64,000 nucleotides of DNA from Streptomyces sp. NRRL B-24484. GTDB taxonomy: Bacteria > Actinomycetota > Actinomycetes > Streptomycetales > Streptomycetaceae. Under the pieces are notes generated by a model. The model was given only the letters and a program-made list of their open reading frames with translations, did not search any database and was not told the DNA's origin. Made by a program: the position numbers and the translations under genes. The stretch is from the NCBI RefSeq assembly GCF_000717715.1, contig NZ_JOAI01000028.1, forward strand, positions 41,630 through 105,629. The letters run 5' to 3'. This document shows positions 16,408 to 25,656 of the stretch, one piece after another (the first letter of the stretch is position 1; every line of letters begins with the position of its first letter).

Positions 16408-18759
16408 ATGGGAGAGCGACCCGCCGCGCTCACCGCGCCGCAGCTGGTACTCGAGACCGAAGGCGACTCGCAGGTCATCAGCCCGAGCCGCACCTACCAC
16501 GTCGGCCGCGACCCGACGAGCGAGGTCTTCCTCAGCGACCCCCGGGTGTCCTGGCACCACGCCGTGCTGCACGCCGACGGCGACCACTGGGAGCTCGACG
16601 ACACCGGGTCCACCAACGGCACCTACACCGACGGTCACCGGATCCGGCACCTCGACGTCGGCGCCGGCAGCGAAATGAGGTTCGGCAGCGCCGCCGACGG
16701 ACCCCGCTGCACCCTGCGCGAGCTGCCCGCCCGGCCCGTGGCCGACCGCCGGCCGTCCGCACTCACCTCCATCACCGGCTCGATGCGGCCGCCGACCACC
16801 GTCCGTCCGCTCCCGGCGAAGGTCGTCCACATCGGCCGCGCCCTCGACAACGAGCTGGTCGTCGGCGACCTGTCGGTCTCCCGCAGGCACGCCGAACTGC
16901 GCGCCCGCTCCGACGGCCGCTGGGAGATCGTCGACCTCGGCAGCCACAACGGCACCTACCTCAACGGCCAGCCGGTGCTCGACGCCCTGGTCGGCGAGGG
17001 CGACCTGATCGGCATCGGCCACTCGGTGTTCTGCCTGGTCGGCGACGAACTGCAGCAGTTCGTCGACACCGGCGACGTCGACCTCGACGTGGACGGCCTC
17101 GGCGTCACCGTGGACGGCGGCCGCCGCCTGCTCGACTCGGTCACCTTCCCGGTCGGCCAGAAGATGCTGCTCGCCGTGGCCGGCCCGAGCGGCGCCGGCA
17201 AGTCCACCCTGCTCAACGCCCTCACCGGGCTGCGCCCCGCGAACGAGGGCACCGTCCGCTACGACGGCCGCGACCTCTACCGCGACTACGCGGAGTTGCG
17301 CCGCCGGATCGGACTCGTCCCGCAGGACGACATCCTGCACACCCAGCTGCAGGTGCGCCGCGCCCTGCGCTACGCGGCCGAACTGCGCTTCCCCGACGAC
17401 ACCGCCGCCGCCGAACGGGAGGCCAGGGTCGAGGAGGTGATCACCGAACTCGGTCTGGAGAAGCGCGCCGACCAGGTGATCTCCAGCCTCTCCGGCGGCC
17501 AGCGCAAACGCGTCAGCGTCGCCCTGGAGCTGCTCACCAAGCCCTCGCTGCTCTTCCTCGACGAGCCGACCTCCGGCCTCGACCCCGGCATGGACCGCTC
17601 GGTCATGCAGATGCTCCGCAACCTCGCCGACGACGGCCGCACCGTCATCGTCGTCACGCACAGCGTGCTCAGCCTCGACGTGTGCGACCGGTTGCTGCTG
17701 CTCGCCCCCGGTGGCCGGATCGCGTTCTACGGCCCGCCCGGCGAGACCCTCGACTTCTTCGGCTTCCAGCAGTGGCCGGACGCCTTCGACGCCTTCGAGA
17801 ACGACACCGAGCGCGACTGGGCCGGCCAGTTCCGCTCCTCGCCCTCCTACCGCCGCTACATCGCCGGCGCCATGGACCGCCCCGGCCCGGCCCCGGGCAC
17901 CACCCCGGCCGCCGCCGAGACGCCGGCCCCCAAGCCGCCGCGCCCGCAGCGCTGGCACCACCAGGTCGGCACCCTCGTCCGGCGCTACGCCACCGCGCTC
18001 ACCGCCGACCGCACCTTCCTCGCGGTCATGATCGCGCTGCCGTTCGTGATGGGCGTGATGGCCAGGGCACTGGCCGGCAAGAAGCTCGCCGAGGACAGCG
18101 TCTTCAACGCCCTGCTGATCCTCTGCGTCGGCGCGGTGCTCACCGGCGCCGCCAACTCGGTGCGCGAACTCGTCAAGGAACGCGTCATCTACCAGCGAGA
18201 ACGCGCCGTCGGCCTGTCCAGATCGGCGTACCTCTGGTCCAAGATCATCGTGCTCGGCACCGTCACCGTCGTCCAGGCGGTGGTGCTCACCATGGTCGCG
18301 CTGCTCGGCGTCGACCTGCGGCCCCAGGGAGGCGGCGGCGTCCTCATGCCACCGCTGCTGGAGATCACCCTGGCCGTCGCCCTGCTCGCCTTCACCGCCA
18401 TGATGCTCGGCCTCCTCATCTCCGCCCTGGTGAAGAAGGAGGAGGTGACCATGCCGCTGCTGGTGCTGGTCGCCATCGTCCAAGTGGTGTTCTGCGGCGC
18501 CCTGATCCAGCTCAACAGCACCCCCGTGCTCGCCCAGCTCTCCTGGCTGGTGCCCTCCCGCTGGGCCTTCGCCGCGATGGCCTCCACCGTCGACCTGCAC
18601 GCCTCCGTGCCCAAACCGCTCACCGCCGACCCGCTCTTCCGCCACGAGGCCTCGGTCTGGCTGCTCGACATGGGGATGATGGTGGTGCTGAGCGTCCTCT
18701 TCGGCCTGCTCGTCCTGCGTCTGCTGCGCCGTCACGAACCCGCCGTGATGCGGAGGTGA
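16408..18759 (+). CDS. FHA-FHA-ABC exporter (ATPase plus permease), Rv1747-like
   Basis: 783 residues. Two FHA domains (about 25-95 and 145-215; the second has GRALDNELVV, SRRHAEL and HNGTYLNG) precede an ABC ATPase (about 230-450) with Walker A GPSGAGKS (Gly259 onward), signature LSGGQRK (about 361) and Walker B LLFLDEPTSG. An ABC2-type membrane domain of about six helices follows (about 540-783). The order matches M. tuberculosis Rv1747, an exporter of cell-envelope material whose FHA domains bind phosphothreonine made by kinase PknF. The same operon encodes a kinase, so phospho-control is likely. The ATG follows TACCAT (16395-16400) by seven bases. Cargo unknown. Confidence 0.93.
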   Translation: MGERPAALTAPQLVLETEGDSQVISPSRTYHVGRDPTSEVFLSDPRVSWHHAVLHADGDHWELDDTGSTNGTYTDGHRIRHLDVGAGSEMRFGSAADGPRCTLRELPARPVADRRPSALTSITGSMRPPTTVRPLPAKVVHIGRALDNELVVGDLSVSRRHAELRARSDGRWEIVDLGSHNGTYLNGQPVLDALVGEGDLIGIGHSVFCLVGDELQQFVDTGDVDLDVDGLGVTVDGGRRLLDSVTFPVGQKMLLAVAGPSGAGKSTLLNALTGLRPANEGTVRYDGRDLYRDYAELRRRIGLVPQDDILHTQLQVRRALRYAAELRFPDDTAAAEREARVEEVITELGLEKRADQVISSLSGGQRKRVSVALELLTKPSLLFLDEPTSGLDPGMDRSVMQMLRNLADDGRTVIVVTHSVLSLDVCDRLLLLAPGGRIAFYGPPGETLDFFGFQQWPDAFDAFENDTERDWAGQFRSSPSYRRYIAGAMDRPGPAPGTTPAAAETPAPKPPRPQRWHHQVGTLVRRYATALTADRTFLAVMIALPFVMGVMARALAGKKLAEDSVFNALLILCVGAVLTGAANSVRELVKERVIYQRERAVGLSRSAYLWSKIIVLGTVTVVQAVVLTMVALLGVDLRPQGGGGVLMPPLLEITLAVALLAFTAMMLGLLISALVKKEEVTMPLLVLVAIVQVVFCGALIQLNSTPVLAQLSWLVPSRWAFAAMASTVDLHASVPKPLTADPLFRHEASVWLLDMGMMVVLSVLFGLLVLRLLRRHEPAVMRR

Positions 18760-18765
18760 CCGCCG

Positions 18766-19296
18766 ATGACCGCGCCGTACGAGTTCCAGCCCACCCACGT
18801 CGCGCCCGCCGACGGGCTGCAGACGTGGGCGGGCCCGGACCCGTCCCGGCCGTCCGTACGGCTGGACCCGCTGCTGCCCGTCCGGCTCGCCGACAGCAGC
18901 GGGAACTGGGCGCGGATCGTCTGCTCCAACGGCTGGTCGGCCTGGGTCGACGGGCGGCTGCTCGTCACCCTGCCGCACCCGCCGTCCGGCACCGACCACC
19001 CACTGACCCCGATGGAGGACCCGCGCCCCCTGCTCGCCGCCCTGGAGAAGGCCCTGGCGACCTACCGCCGCCTGGTCGGCGACTACGCGGACGGCCTGAT
19101 CGACCTGGAGACCTTCCGCGACCGCAGCCGCAACCTGCGGCTCGGCGCCGTCATCGACGGGTCCTCCGCCTGGCTGCTCGACCTCGACCAGGGCCGCTGG
19201 TTCTTCAGCGACGGCACCCGGATGCAGACCTACGCCACCGTCGACCCGCCCGCCGCCAAGAGGTCCGCGGCCGGCACCCGGGGTGACGCCGCATGA
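18766..19296 (+). CDS. SH3-like domain protein in the FHA-ABC/kinase operon
   Basis: 176 residues, six bases after the exporter gene, overlapping the kinase start by ATGA. The first 65 residues look like a bacterial SH3-type barrel (LLPVRLADSSGNWARIVCSNGWSAWVDGRLLV). The second half contains a helical segment (LLAALEKALATYRRLVGDYADGLIDLETFRDRSR, read in parts) and a WLLDLDQGRWFFSDG strand pair. No signal peptide, so it is probably cytoplasmic. It may link the kinase and the exporter. The function is inferred from position only. Confidence 0.75.
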   Translation: MTAPYEFQPTHVAPADGLQTWAGPDPSRPSVRLDPLLPVRLADSSGNWARIVCSNGWSAWVDGRLLVTLPHPPSGTDHPLTPMEDPRPLLAALEKALATYRRLVGDYADGLIDLETFRDRSRNLRLGAVIDGSSAWLLDLDQGRWFFSDGTRMQTYATVDPPAAKRSAAGTRGDAA

Positions 19297-20492
19297 CGAC
19301 CGCCGCACCGACCGACCTCACCGGCCACCAACTCGCCGCCTACCGGCTGGACCAGCTGATCGGCCGCGGCGGCATGGCCGTGGTCTACCGCGCCGAGGAC
19401 CTCCGCCTCGGCCGGACGGTCGCGGTCAAACTGCTCGCCCCCGACCTCGCCCGCAACGACGTCTTCCGCGAGCGCTTCGCCCGCGAGTCCAAGGCCGCCG
19501 CGGCCATCGACCACCCGCACATCGTGCCGGTCTACGAGGCCGGCGAGGCCGACGGCCTGCTCTACATCGCCATGCGCTACGTCAGCGGCCGCGACCTGCG
19601 CGTCCTGCTCGACCGCGAGGGACCGCTCTCGCTGCGCCAGACCGTGCGGATCACCACCCAGGTCGCCTCCGCGCTGGACGCCGCGCACGGCCACGACCTC
19701 GTCCACCGCGACGTGAAGCCCGGCAACATCCTGGTCGCCGAGGGCACCGACTCCGAGCACCCCGAGCACGTCTACCTCACCGACTTCGGACTCACCAAGA
19801 AGTCCCTCTCGCTCTCCGGCCTGACCACCGTCGGCCAGTTCGTCGGCACCCTGGACTACGTCGCCCCCGAACAGATCAACGGCAAGCCGGTGGACGGCCG
19901 CTGCGACGTCTACAGCCTCGCCTGCGTGGTCTACGAGATGCTCTCCGGCAACCCGCCCTACCAGCGGGACGACGACCTCGCCCAGCTGTGGGCGCACCTC
20001 AACGACCCGCCGCCGCACCTCAGCGAGCACCGCCCCAACCTGCCCGCCGCCCTGGACGACGTGCTGATCCGGGCCCTCGCCAAGACGCCGGACGAGCGGT
20101 ACGACAGCTGCCTGGCCTTCGTCGGCGCCCTGCACGGGGTGGAGCACGTCGCGGCGATCCCGGTGCCGACCCCGACCGAACTCGTCCCGCAGCTGCCGGA
20201 GTCCGCCGCGCCGCCCGGGCTCGCGGCACCGGGGACGTCGGCGCCGCCGGAGTCCGCGCCGGCCGAAGAGCCCGCGGAGGCCGAGGAGCCCGCGGAGGCC
20301 GAGGAACCTGCGCCGGCCGAGGAACCTGCGCCGGCCGAGGAGCCCGCGGCGGCGGCCGGGCCGCCGGAGTCCGTGGCAGCCTCCCCGGAGTCCGTCCGGC
20401 CCTCCCCGGTGCTGCCCGCGGCACCGGAGTCGTCCGCGGCACCGGCGCCGCCGGACTGGGCCATGCCGGTCTACGGCACCGACCGCGACTGA
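19293..20492 (+). CDS. Soluble Ser/Thr protein kinase (PknF-like position)
   Basis: 399 residues. The kinase domain (about 15-275) is complete: glycine loop IGRGGMAVVYRA, Lys46, HRDVKPGN with Asp140, DFG with Asp164, and a GTLDYVAPEQ activation-segment end. No membrane helix follows. The C-terminal 130 residues are low complexity with tandem EEPAEA and EEPAPA units, then Ser/Pro/Ala-rich sequence. It is translationally coupled to the SH3-like gene and in the operon of the FHA-ABC exporter, whose FHA domains are its likely phospho-partners. The end overlaps the convergent streptophobe-type gene by 22 bases. Confidence 0.92.
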   Translation: MTTAAPTDLTGHQLAAYRLDQLIGRGGMAVVYRAEDLRLGRTVAVKLLAPDLARNDVFRERFARESKAAAAIDHPHIVPVYEAGEADGLLYIAMRYVSGRDLRVLLDREGPLSLRQTVRITTQVASALDAAHGHDLVHRDVKPGNILVAEGTDSEHPEHVYLTDFGLTKKSLSLSGLTTVGQFVGTLDYVAPEQINGKPVDGRCDVYSLACVVYEMLSGNPPYQRDDDLAQLWAHLNDPPPHLSEHRPNLPAALDDVLIRALAKTPDERYDSCLAFVGALHGVEHVAAIPVPTPTELVPQLPESAAPPGLAAPGTSAPPESAPAEEPAEAEEPAEAEEPAPAEEPAPAEEPAAAAGPPESVAASPESVRPSPVLPAAPESSAAPAPPDWAMPVYGTDRD

Positions 20493-21838
20493 GCCCCGGA
20501 CGCGCCCGGGCCGCCGTCCTTCGGTTCCTCCCCCGGCTGCGGCGGGTGCTCCGCCGCGTGCACGGCGTCGTGGCGCACCCGGGCCGCCGTCCAGCCGCCG
20601 ATCAGCCCGGCCACCGCGCCCCAGACCGCGCCCACCGCCACCAGCACCAGCAGGTCCGGTTCCAGCACCGCCGCGCCGCTGCCGCCGAAGCCGAGCAGGG
20701 TGAGGCCGTACGCGGCCGAGATCCGGGTGAGCACACCGATCAGCAGCATCGCCACGGCCAGTGCCACCGCCAGGTGCACCGCGTGCCGCCAGGCCTTGAT
20801 CCCGGGCGGGGCGTGCATCGCCATGCCGACACCGGTGAGCAGCAGGGCGACCACCGCGAGGGCGACGAGCAGCCACGTCCGGGAGTCCTGGTCGGTGAGG
20901 GTGGCCGCGTCCAGCCGGACGTCCTGGTTCTGTTTCAGCACCCCGGCCAGCGGCTGCGGCATCGGCAGTCCGAGGGTGCCGTCGACGTGGCCGTGCCAGG
21001 ACCCGCCCATGCCGATGCCGAGGGCCAGCCAGGCCAGGTTGGGCAGGCCGAGGAAAACCACGGCCAGGGTCTGCCGGGCGTGCCCGCCGACCGCGGCCTC
21101 CACCAGGCCGGCCGGCAGCGCCAGCGCGACGTAGACCAGCAGCAGGGTCAGCACCGCGTGCGCGGCAGGGCGGACGGTGCTGTGGAAGCGCAGCAGCGGC
21201 AGCGGCAGCGGGGTCCGCCGGGAGACCGCCAGGGCGAGCAGCAGGACCACCGCGAGCCACAGCAGGCCGAGGCCGACCGCGCGACCGGTGTCCACCGCGA
21301 AGCCGACCGTGGGCGAGCCGCCGACCAGACCGCCGAGTTCGTCGATCAGCGGCTCGCCGGTCGACACCACGAAGCTCTTCTCGGCCGGGATCGACAGCAG
21401 CAGCAGCGCGGCCGCCCACAGCACGGCGACCCGGCCCACCCGGGCCAGCAGCTCGCGGCCGCTCACCGTGGCGTGCAGCCGCATCGGACGCAGGAAGAGC
21501 CAGCCGAGCAGCAGCGCGCCGGTCAGCGCGACGGAGAGCGGGACGGCCTCGATGCCGCCCTTCGCACCCGCCACGAACGCGGCGCCGCCCTCGACCCTGG
21601 CCGAGGCGCCACAGGCCATCAGCACCGTCGCCGCGACCACCGAGCCGTACCCGCCGGAGGGCAGGTCGTTCGCGCCGGCGAAGTACAGGCCGATCGCGGC
21701 CACCGCGACCATGGCCACCACGGCGGCCAGCACGGCCGTCAGGGCCTCGCCCCAGTGCCGCAGTTCGCCCGCGGGTCCGCCGGTGCGGGCCGCCGGCCCG
21801 CCGCTGGTACGGGCGCCGGGCCCGCTGCTCGTCCGCAC
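20471..21838 (-). CDS. Streptophobe-type polytopic membrane protein
   Basis: 455 residues from GTG 21838 with AGGAGCCGATT upstream. At least ten hydrophobic helices are separated by short loops; conserved-looking stretches include YGSVVAATVLMACGASARVEGG and an extracytoplasmic loop with LPMPQPLAGVLKQNQDVRLD (read in parts). It matches the streptomycete-specific streptophobe family, which lacks a known biochemical role. It lies beside kinase and FHA genes, as is common for that family. The cytoplasmic C-terminus is rich in Pro, Glu and His. Confidence 0.8.
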   Translation of the reverse strand: MRTSSGPGARTSGGPAARTGGPAGELRHWGEALTAVLAAVVAMVAVAAIGLYFAGANDLPSGGYGSVVAATVLMACGASARVEGGAAFVAGAKGGIEAVPLSVALTGALLLGWLFLRPMRLHATVSGRELLARVGRVAVLWAAALLLLSIPAEKSFVVSTGEPLIDELGGLVGGSPTVGFAVDTGRAVGLGLLWLAVVLLLALAVSRRTPLPLPLLRFHSTVRPAAHAVLTLLLVYVALALPAGLVEAAVGGHARQTLAVVFLGLPNLAWLALGIGMGGSWHGHVDGTLGLPMPQPLAGVLKQNQDVRLDAATLTDQDSRTWLLVALAVVALLLTGVGMAMHAPPGIKAWRHAVHLAVALAVAMLLIGVLTRISAAYGLTLLGFGGSGAAVLEPDLLVLVAVGAVWGAVAGLIGGWTAARVRHDAVHAAEHPPQPGEEPKDGGPGASGAQSRSVP

Positions 21839-22164
21839 AATCGGCTCCTGCCGGGTCGGCTGTCCGGTGGGGTCTCCTTCCCAGCCTCCGCCAGCGGACG
21901 GCGGACGGCGAGCCCGCGAGCCGCGACCGCATGCCTGCCGCGCCGGGGGAGCACCGGGGCTGTGGAGGGGGAGGCGGCCGGTCCCGGGGTGGTGATGCCG
22001 GGCGGACCGGGGGCCGGGTGCGCGCCGGTCCGGGGCCGGGGACCGCAGGTCGGCCGGCGGGTGATGCGGGCCGGGTGGCCGGACGACTGCGAGCTGTCGC
22101 GCGGGCCGGGCCGGGCGCGCGGAGAATGGCGTGCGGGGGGTGCCCAGGAACGGGAGGAACACCC
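21839..22164. other. Divergent intergenic region without a supported gene
   Basis: 326 bases separate the streptophobe-type and DUF6777-type starts. They hold the Shine-Dalgarno sites of both (AGGAGCCGATT on the minus strand, GGGAGGAACACCC on the plus strand). I see no operator, RNA or convincing small ORF. Confidence 0.6.
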
Positions 22165-23607
22165 GTGAGCCCGCTGCCACCGTCACCCGACCAGCCGTCC
22201 GGCCCGCCCGACGGCCCGCCCGACGGTCCGGTCGGACCGCCTTCGGGCCCGCTGTCCGGCCCGGGTTCCGGGCCGCCGTCCTCCGGCAACCGACCGGCCG
22301 GCCCCGGCCACACGTCCGCGTTCCCCGACACACCCTCCGGACCGCCGTCCGGCCCCACCTCCGGCCCCGGGGCGCACCCCGGCGGCCCGGGCGGAGCGAG
22401 CGGCAGCGGCGGCCGGGGAGGCCCGCCGAGCAACGCCCGCACGGTCGTCACCGGTGGTGGTGGCGGAGACGGCGGGGGCGGCGGGGGCGGAGGCGACGGT
22501 GGAGGGTCCGGCGCGAGCGGCAGCGGTCGCGGCGGGCACCGGCGGACGGCCTGGTGGCGCAACCCCCGGACGGTCCTGCCCGCCGGCATCGCCGCCGTGG
22601 TGCTGGGCATCGTCCTCGGCCTGGTGCTCTCCGGCGGGGGCGGTTCCACCGCGGCCGCCCAGCCGGTCGCCCTGCAGTCGGCGGGCACCGCCGGTCAGGA
22701 CCCGTTCACCGACTCCGTCGCCGGCCAGAGCCCCGCCCCGACCGCAACGGCGACCGTCGCACCGCCGACGGGCGGCAACCGCAGCGGCGGCGACGTCGGC
22801 CTGTACGGCGGCACCATGAACGTCTCCAGCTGCGACGTGCCCAAGCTGAGCGGATTCCTCGCCGCCAACCCGGACAAGGCCAAGGCCTGGGCCGGCGTCG
22901 AGGGCATCCAGCCCAACCAGATCGACGGCTACCTCAAGAGCCTCACCCCGGTGGTGCTGCGCGCCGACACCCGCGTCACCAACCACGGCTTCAGCAACGG
23001 CCAGGCCACCGCCTACCAGGCGGTGCTGCAGACCGGCACCGCCGTCCTGATCGACAACCAGGGCGTGCCGCGGGTCCGCTGCGCCTGCGGCAACCCGCTG
23101 ACGCCGCCGGTCGACCCCGGAGCCCCGGCGAGCTACAACGGGCAGCCCTGGGCCGGCTTCAACGGCCACCAGGTGGTCACCGTGACGCCCGCGCCGCAGC
23201 CGATCAAGACGGTCGTGCTGGTGGACCCGAACGGCACCGCCTTCGGCCGCCCGGCCGGTGGGACGGGGCACACCGACACCACGAACGTGACGATGCCACC
23301 GACGACCTCCTCGTCCTCCGGCTCCCCGTCGACCTCGGGTTCCTCCGGCTCGCCGTCGAGCGGCAGCCCGTCCTCCGGGTCGCCGTCCTCGCCGCCGTCG
23401 AGCCCCCCGAGCTCCGGACCGTCCGGCTCCGAGTCCGGCTCGCCGTCGGCCCCCAGCTCGGCCCCCAGCTCGGCCCCCAGCTCGGCACCCGCCTCCAAGG
23501 GCGGGGGCGGCCCGTCCTCGGGCGGCGCCGGTTCGTCCGGCGAGTCCGCCGCCGGGGTCTCCTCGGGCCCGCAGTCGGCCGCCGAACCGGTCTCGCCGCA
23601 GTCCTGA
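22165..23607 (+). CDS. DUF6777-type membrane-anchored protein
   Basis: 480 residues from a GTG with GGGAGGAAC upstream. The N-terminal 125 residues are a cytoplasmic Pro/Gly/Ser-rich stretch (PPDGPPDGP, poly-Gly). One membrane helix follows (about 138-158, VLPAGIAAVVLGIVLGLVL), then an extracytoplasmic domain (about 210-350) with the GGTMNVSSCD and RVRCACGNPLTPP segments and three or four cysteines, typical of the streptomycete DUF6777 family. The tail (about 375-480) is Ser/Pro/Gly-rich, probably a wall-spanning spacer. These proteins often sit near kinases and streptophobe genes, as here. Function unknown. Confidence 0.78.
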   Translation: MSPLPPSPDQPSGPPDGPPDGPVGPPSGPLSGPGSGPPSSGNRPAGPGHTSAFPDTPSGPPSGPTSGPGAHPGGPGGASGSGGRGGPPSNARTVVTGGGGGDGGGGGGGGDGGGSGASGSGRGGHRRTAWWRNPRTVLPAGIAAVVLGIVLGLVLSGGGGSTAAAQPVALQSAGTAGQDPFTDSVAGQSPAPTATATVAPPTGGNRSGGDVGLYGGTMNVSSCDVPKLSGFLAANPDKAKAWAGVEGIQPNQIDGYLKSLTPVVLRADTRVTNHGFSNGQATAYQAVLQTGTAVLIDNQGVPRVRCACGNPLTPPVDPGAPASYNGQPWAGFNGHQVVTVTPAPQPIKTVVLVDPNGTAFGRPAGGTGHTDTTNVTMPPTTSSSSGSPSTSGSSGSPSSGSPSSGSPSSPPSSPPSSGPSGSESGSPSAPSSAPSSAPSSAPASKGGGGPSSGGAGSSGESAAGVSSGPQSAAEPVSPQS

Positions 23608-23616
23608 ACCCACCCC

Positions 23617-23649
23617 GTGCCGGGCGCCGCCACGCGCGGAGCCCGGCAC
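23617..23649 (+). terminator. Hairpin after the DUF6777-type gene
   Basis: GTGCCGGGC (23617-23625) pairs with GCCCGGCAC (23641-23649), with weaker flanking pairs, starting ten bases after the stop. Confidence 0.55.
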
Positions 23650-23784
23650 CGGGCCGTCCCCGTCCTGGCCCCAACCCCCGTTCCGTCTCCGTTCCCGGCC
23701 CGGTTGCCGTACCGCTCCGCCGGGCGCGGCGTCACGGCGGGCTGTCCGCCACGGCAGGGCGACCGGCTGGTAGCTTCGGGGCGC

Positions 23785-24294
23785 ATGGAGAGCACGCAGA
23801 GTATCGCCGGGTCGGTCCGCGCCGTACTGGACGGCTGGGGAGTGCCGTACACCTGGCTGGAGATCGACCCGTCGTTCGCCGACACCGCGCAGTTCTGCGA
23901 GCAGTACGGCTACACGCCGGAGGACTCCGTCAACTGCATCCTGGTGGTCGGCAAGACCGAACCGCGCGGCTACGCCGCCTGCCTGGTGCAGGCGACCCGC
24001 CGGCTCGACGTCAACCGGGCGGTCAAGCGGCTGCTCGGTGCCCGCCGGGTCTCCTTCGCGGGCGCCGAGGAGACGGTGGCGCTGACCGGCATGCAGGTCG
24101 GCGGCGTGACCCCGGTGGCGTTGCCGCCCGGCATGCCGGTCTACGTCGACGCGCCGGTGCTCGGCCGCACCGAGATCGTGCTCGGCGGCGGGGACCGGGC
24201 GGGCAAGCTGCTGATCGCCCCGGGCGCGCTGATGGCGCACCTGCCGGGCGCCGAGGTGGTCGAGGACCTCTCGACCGCCCCGCCCGCGGCCTGA
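23785..24294 (+). CDS. YbaK/ProX-type aminoacyl-tRNA deacylase family protein
   Basis: 169 residues. The fold matches YbaK/ProX/EbsC trans-editing proteins: LEIDPSFADTAQFCEQYG at the substrate pocket, CILVVGK with the conserved Lys that contacts the ester, and TGMQVGGVTPVALPPGMPVYVD late in the domain. Members hydrolyse mischarged aminoacyl-tRNA (for example Cys-tRNA-Pro) in the cytoplasm. The ATG follows TAGCTT (23771-23776) by eight bases, a leaderless pattern. It stands alone between a hairpin and the CoA-transferase promoter. Amino-acid specificity cannot be read from the sequence. Confidence 0.87.
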   Translation: MESTQSIAGSVRAVLDGWGVPYTWLEIDPSFADTAQFCEQYGYTPEDSVNCILVVGKTEPRGYAACLVQATRRLDVNRAVKRLLGARRVSFAGAEETVALTGMQVGGVTPVALPPGMPVYVDAPVLGRTEIVLGGGDRAGKLLIAPGALMAHLPGAEVVEDLSTAPPAA

Positions 24295-24354
24295 CGTCCC
24301 ACCGCCCGACATCCGGGCGCCAAGCCCATCCGGCCGCTGCGACCGGCGGGGGAC

Positions 24355-24371
24355 CTGGACGGAACGTCCAG
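24355..24371. promoter_or_regulatory. Inverted repeat upstream of the CoA-transferase operon
   Basis: CTGGACG and CGTCCAG, perfect 7-base arms with a 3-base centre, lie 91 bases before the CoA-transferase ATG. A second, looser inverted repeat (GTTCGG at 24417 with CCGAAC at 24444, around an inner GCGCA/TGCGC pair) lies closer to the gene. Either could be a repressor site; neither matches the palindrome in front of the permease. Confidence 0.4.
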
Positions 24372-24462
24372 CGCCACCCCCTGGCGACACTCCATTTCGT
24401 CGCCTGCCAAACCGCGGTTCGGGTGCGCAGAATGTGCGCCACACCGAACGAAGGAGGTGCCG

Positions 24463-25656
24463 ATGGGGACGGAACCGACCGAATCGATCGCCGGCGCAGC
24501 AGTTCCACGTGCACCGCTCGCCGGAGTACTGGTCGCGGACTTCGGCCGGGTGCTCGCCGCGCCGTACGCCACGATGCTCCTCGCGGACCTCGGCGCGGAC
24601 GTGGTCAAGGTCGAGCGCCCGGACGGCGGCGACGACACCCGGGCCTGGGGACCGCCCTACGCGCCGGACGGCCAGGCCACCTACTACCTCTCGGTCAACC
24701 GCAACAAGCGCTCGCTCACCCTCGACCTCCGCGAGGAGGACGACCGGCGCCGCGCCCTCGAACTCGTCCGGCGCGCCGACGTGGTGGTGGAGAACTTCCG
24801 TCCCGGGACGATGGCCAAGCACGGCCTCGCCCACGAGGACGTCAGTGCCGCCAACCCGCGCGCCGTGTACTGCTCGATCACCGGATTCGGCACCGGCGAG
24901 GGTGCCGCGCTGCCCGGCTACGACCTGCTGATCCAGGCGGTCGGCGGCCTGATGAGCGTCACCGGACCGGGCCCCGGGCAGCCGGTCAAGGCCGGGGTGG
25001 CCCTCGTCGACGTGCTCACCGGACTGCACGCCGCCTTCGGCATCATGGCCGCCCTGCGCGAGCGCGACACCACCGGCCGGGGCCAGCTCGTCGAGGTCAA
25101 CCTGCTCTCCACGCTGCTCTCCAGCCTGGTCAACCAGTCCGCCGGCTACACCCTGGCCGGCAGCGTGCCCGGCATCCTCGGCAACCGGCACCCCTCCATC
25201 GCCCCGTACGAGGTGTTCCGCGCCGCCGACCGGCCGCTGGTGATCGCGGTCGGCAACGACCGCCAGTTCGGCGCCCTCTGCCGCGGCCTCGACGCCCCCG
25301 ACCTCGCCGACGACCCGCGCTTCACCACCAACGCCGACCGCGTCGCCCACGTCGACGACCTCGCCGGGGAAATCGGCCGCCGCCTGCGCGAACGGACCGC
25401 CGCCGCCTGGTTTGAGCACCTCACCCCGCTCGGCGTCCCCTGCGGCCCGGTCAACGACCTCGCCGACGCCTTCGGACTCGCCGAACGCCTCGGACTCTCG
25501 CCCCGCACCGACCAGGGCCTGGTCGCCAACCCGATCGGCCTCTCCCGCACCCCGCCCGCCTACCGCCTGGCCCCGCCACGGCTCGGCGAGCACACCGACG
25601 AACTCCTCGCCTGGCTCGACGCACCCCACCACCCCACGAACGGAGACCTCCCGTGA
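24463..25656 (+). CDS. Class III (CaiB/BaiF) CoA-transferase
   Basis: 397 residues from the ATG at 24463 with GGAGG five bases upstream. Family III signatures are clear: VLVADFGRVLAAPYATMLLADLGADVVKVE near the N-terminus (read in parts), the RNKRSLTLDL segment, and the GYDLLIQAVGGLMSVTG region, where the aspartate of GYD is the catalytic residue of the family. These enzymes move CoA between carboxylic acids. The gene is coupled by GTGA to a glutaryl-CoA-dehydrogenase-like gene, like the pairing of succinyl-CoA:glutarate CoA-transferase with that enzyme in glutarate breakdown, so glutarate is the leading substrate guess. Confidence 0.88.
   Translation: MGTEPTESIAGAAVPRAPLAGVLVADFGRVLAAPYATMLLADLGADVVKVERPDGGDDTRAWGPPYAPDGQATYYLSVNRNKRSLTLDLREEDDRRRALELVRRADVVVENFRPGTMAKHGLAHEDVSAANPRAVYCSITGFGTGEGAALPGYDLLIQAVGGLMSVTGPGPGQPVKAGVALVDVLTGLHAAFGIMAALRERDTTGRGQLVEVNLLSTLLSSLVNQSAGYTLAGSVPGILGNRHPSIAPYEVFRAADRPLVIAVGNDRQFGALCRGLDAPDLADDPRFTTNADRVAHVDDLAGEIGRRLRERTAAAWFEHLTPLGVPCGPVNDLADAFGLAERLGLSPRTDQGLVANPIGLSRTPPAYRLAPPRLGEHTDELLAWLDAPHHPTNGDLP

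Noticed and set aside
16408..23607. A type VII secretion or antibiotic biosynthesis locus
   Set aside because: There is no EccC-type ATPase, WXG100 protein, polyketide synthase or peptide synthetase; the FHA and kinase genes fit an Rv1747-like exporter.
24417..24449. Nested inverted repeat before the CoA-transferase as a riboswitch or attenuator
   Set aside because: The arms are only 5-6 bases, no known riboswitch core is recognised, and there is no leader peptide or alternative terminator.
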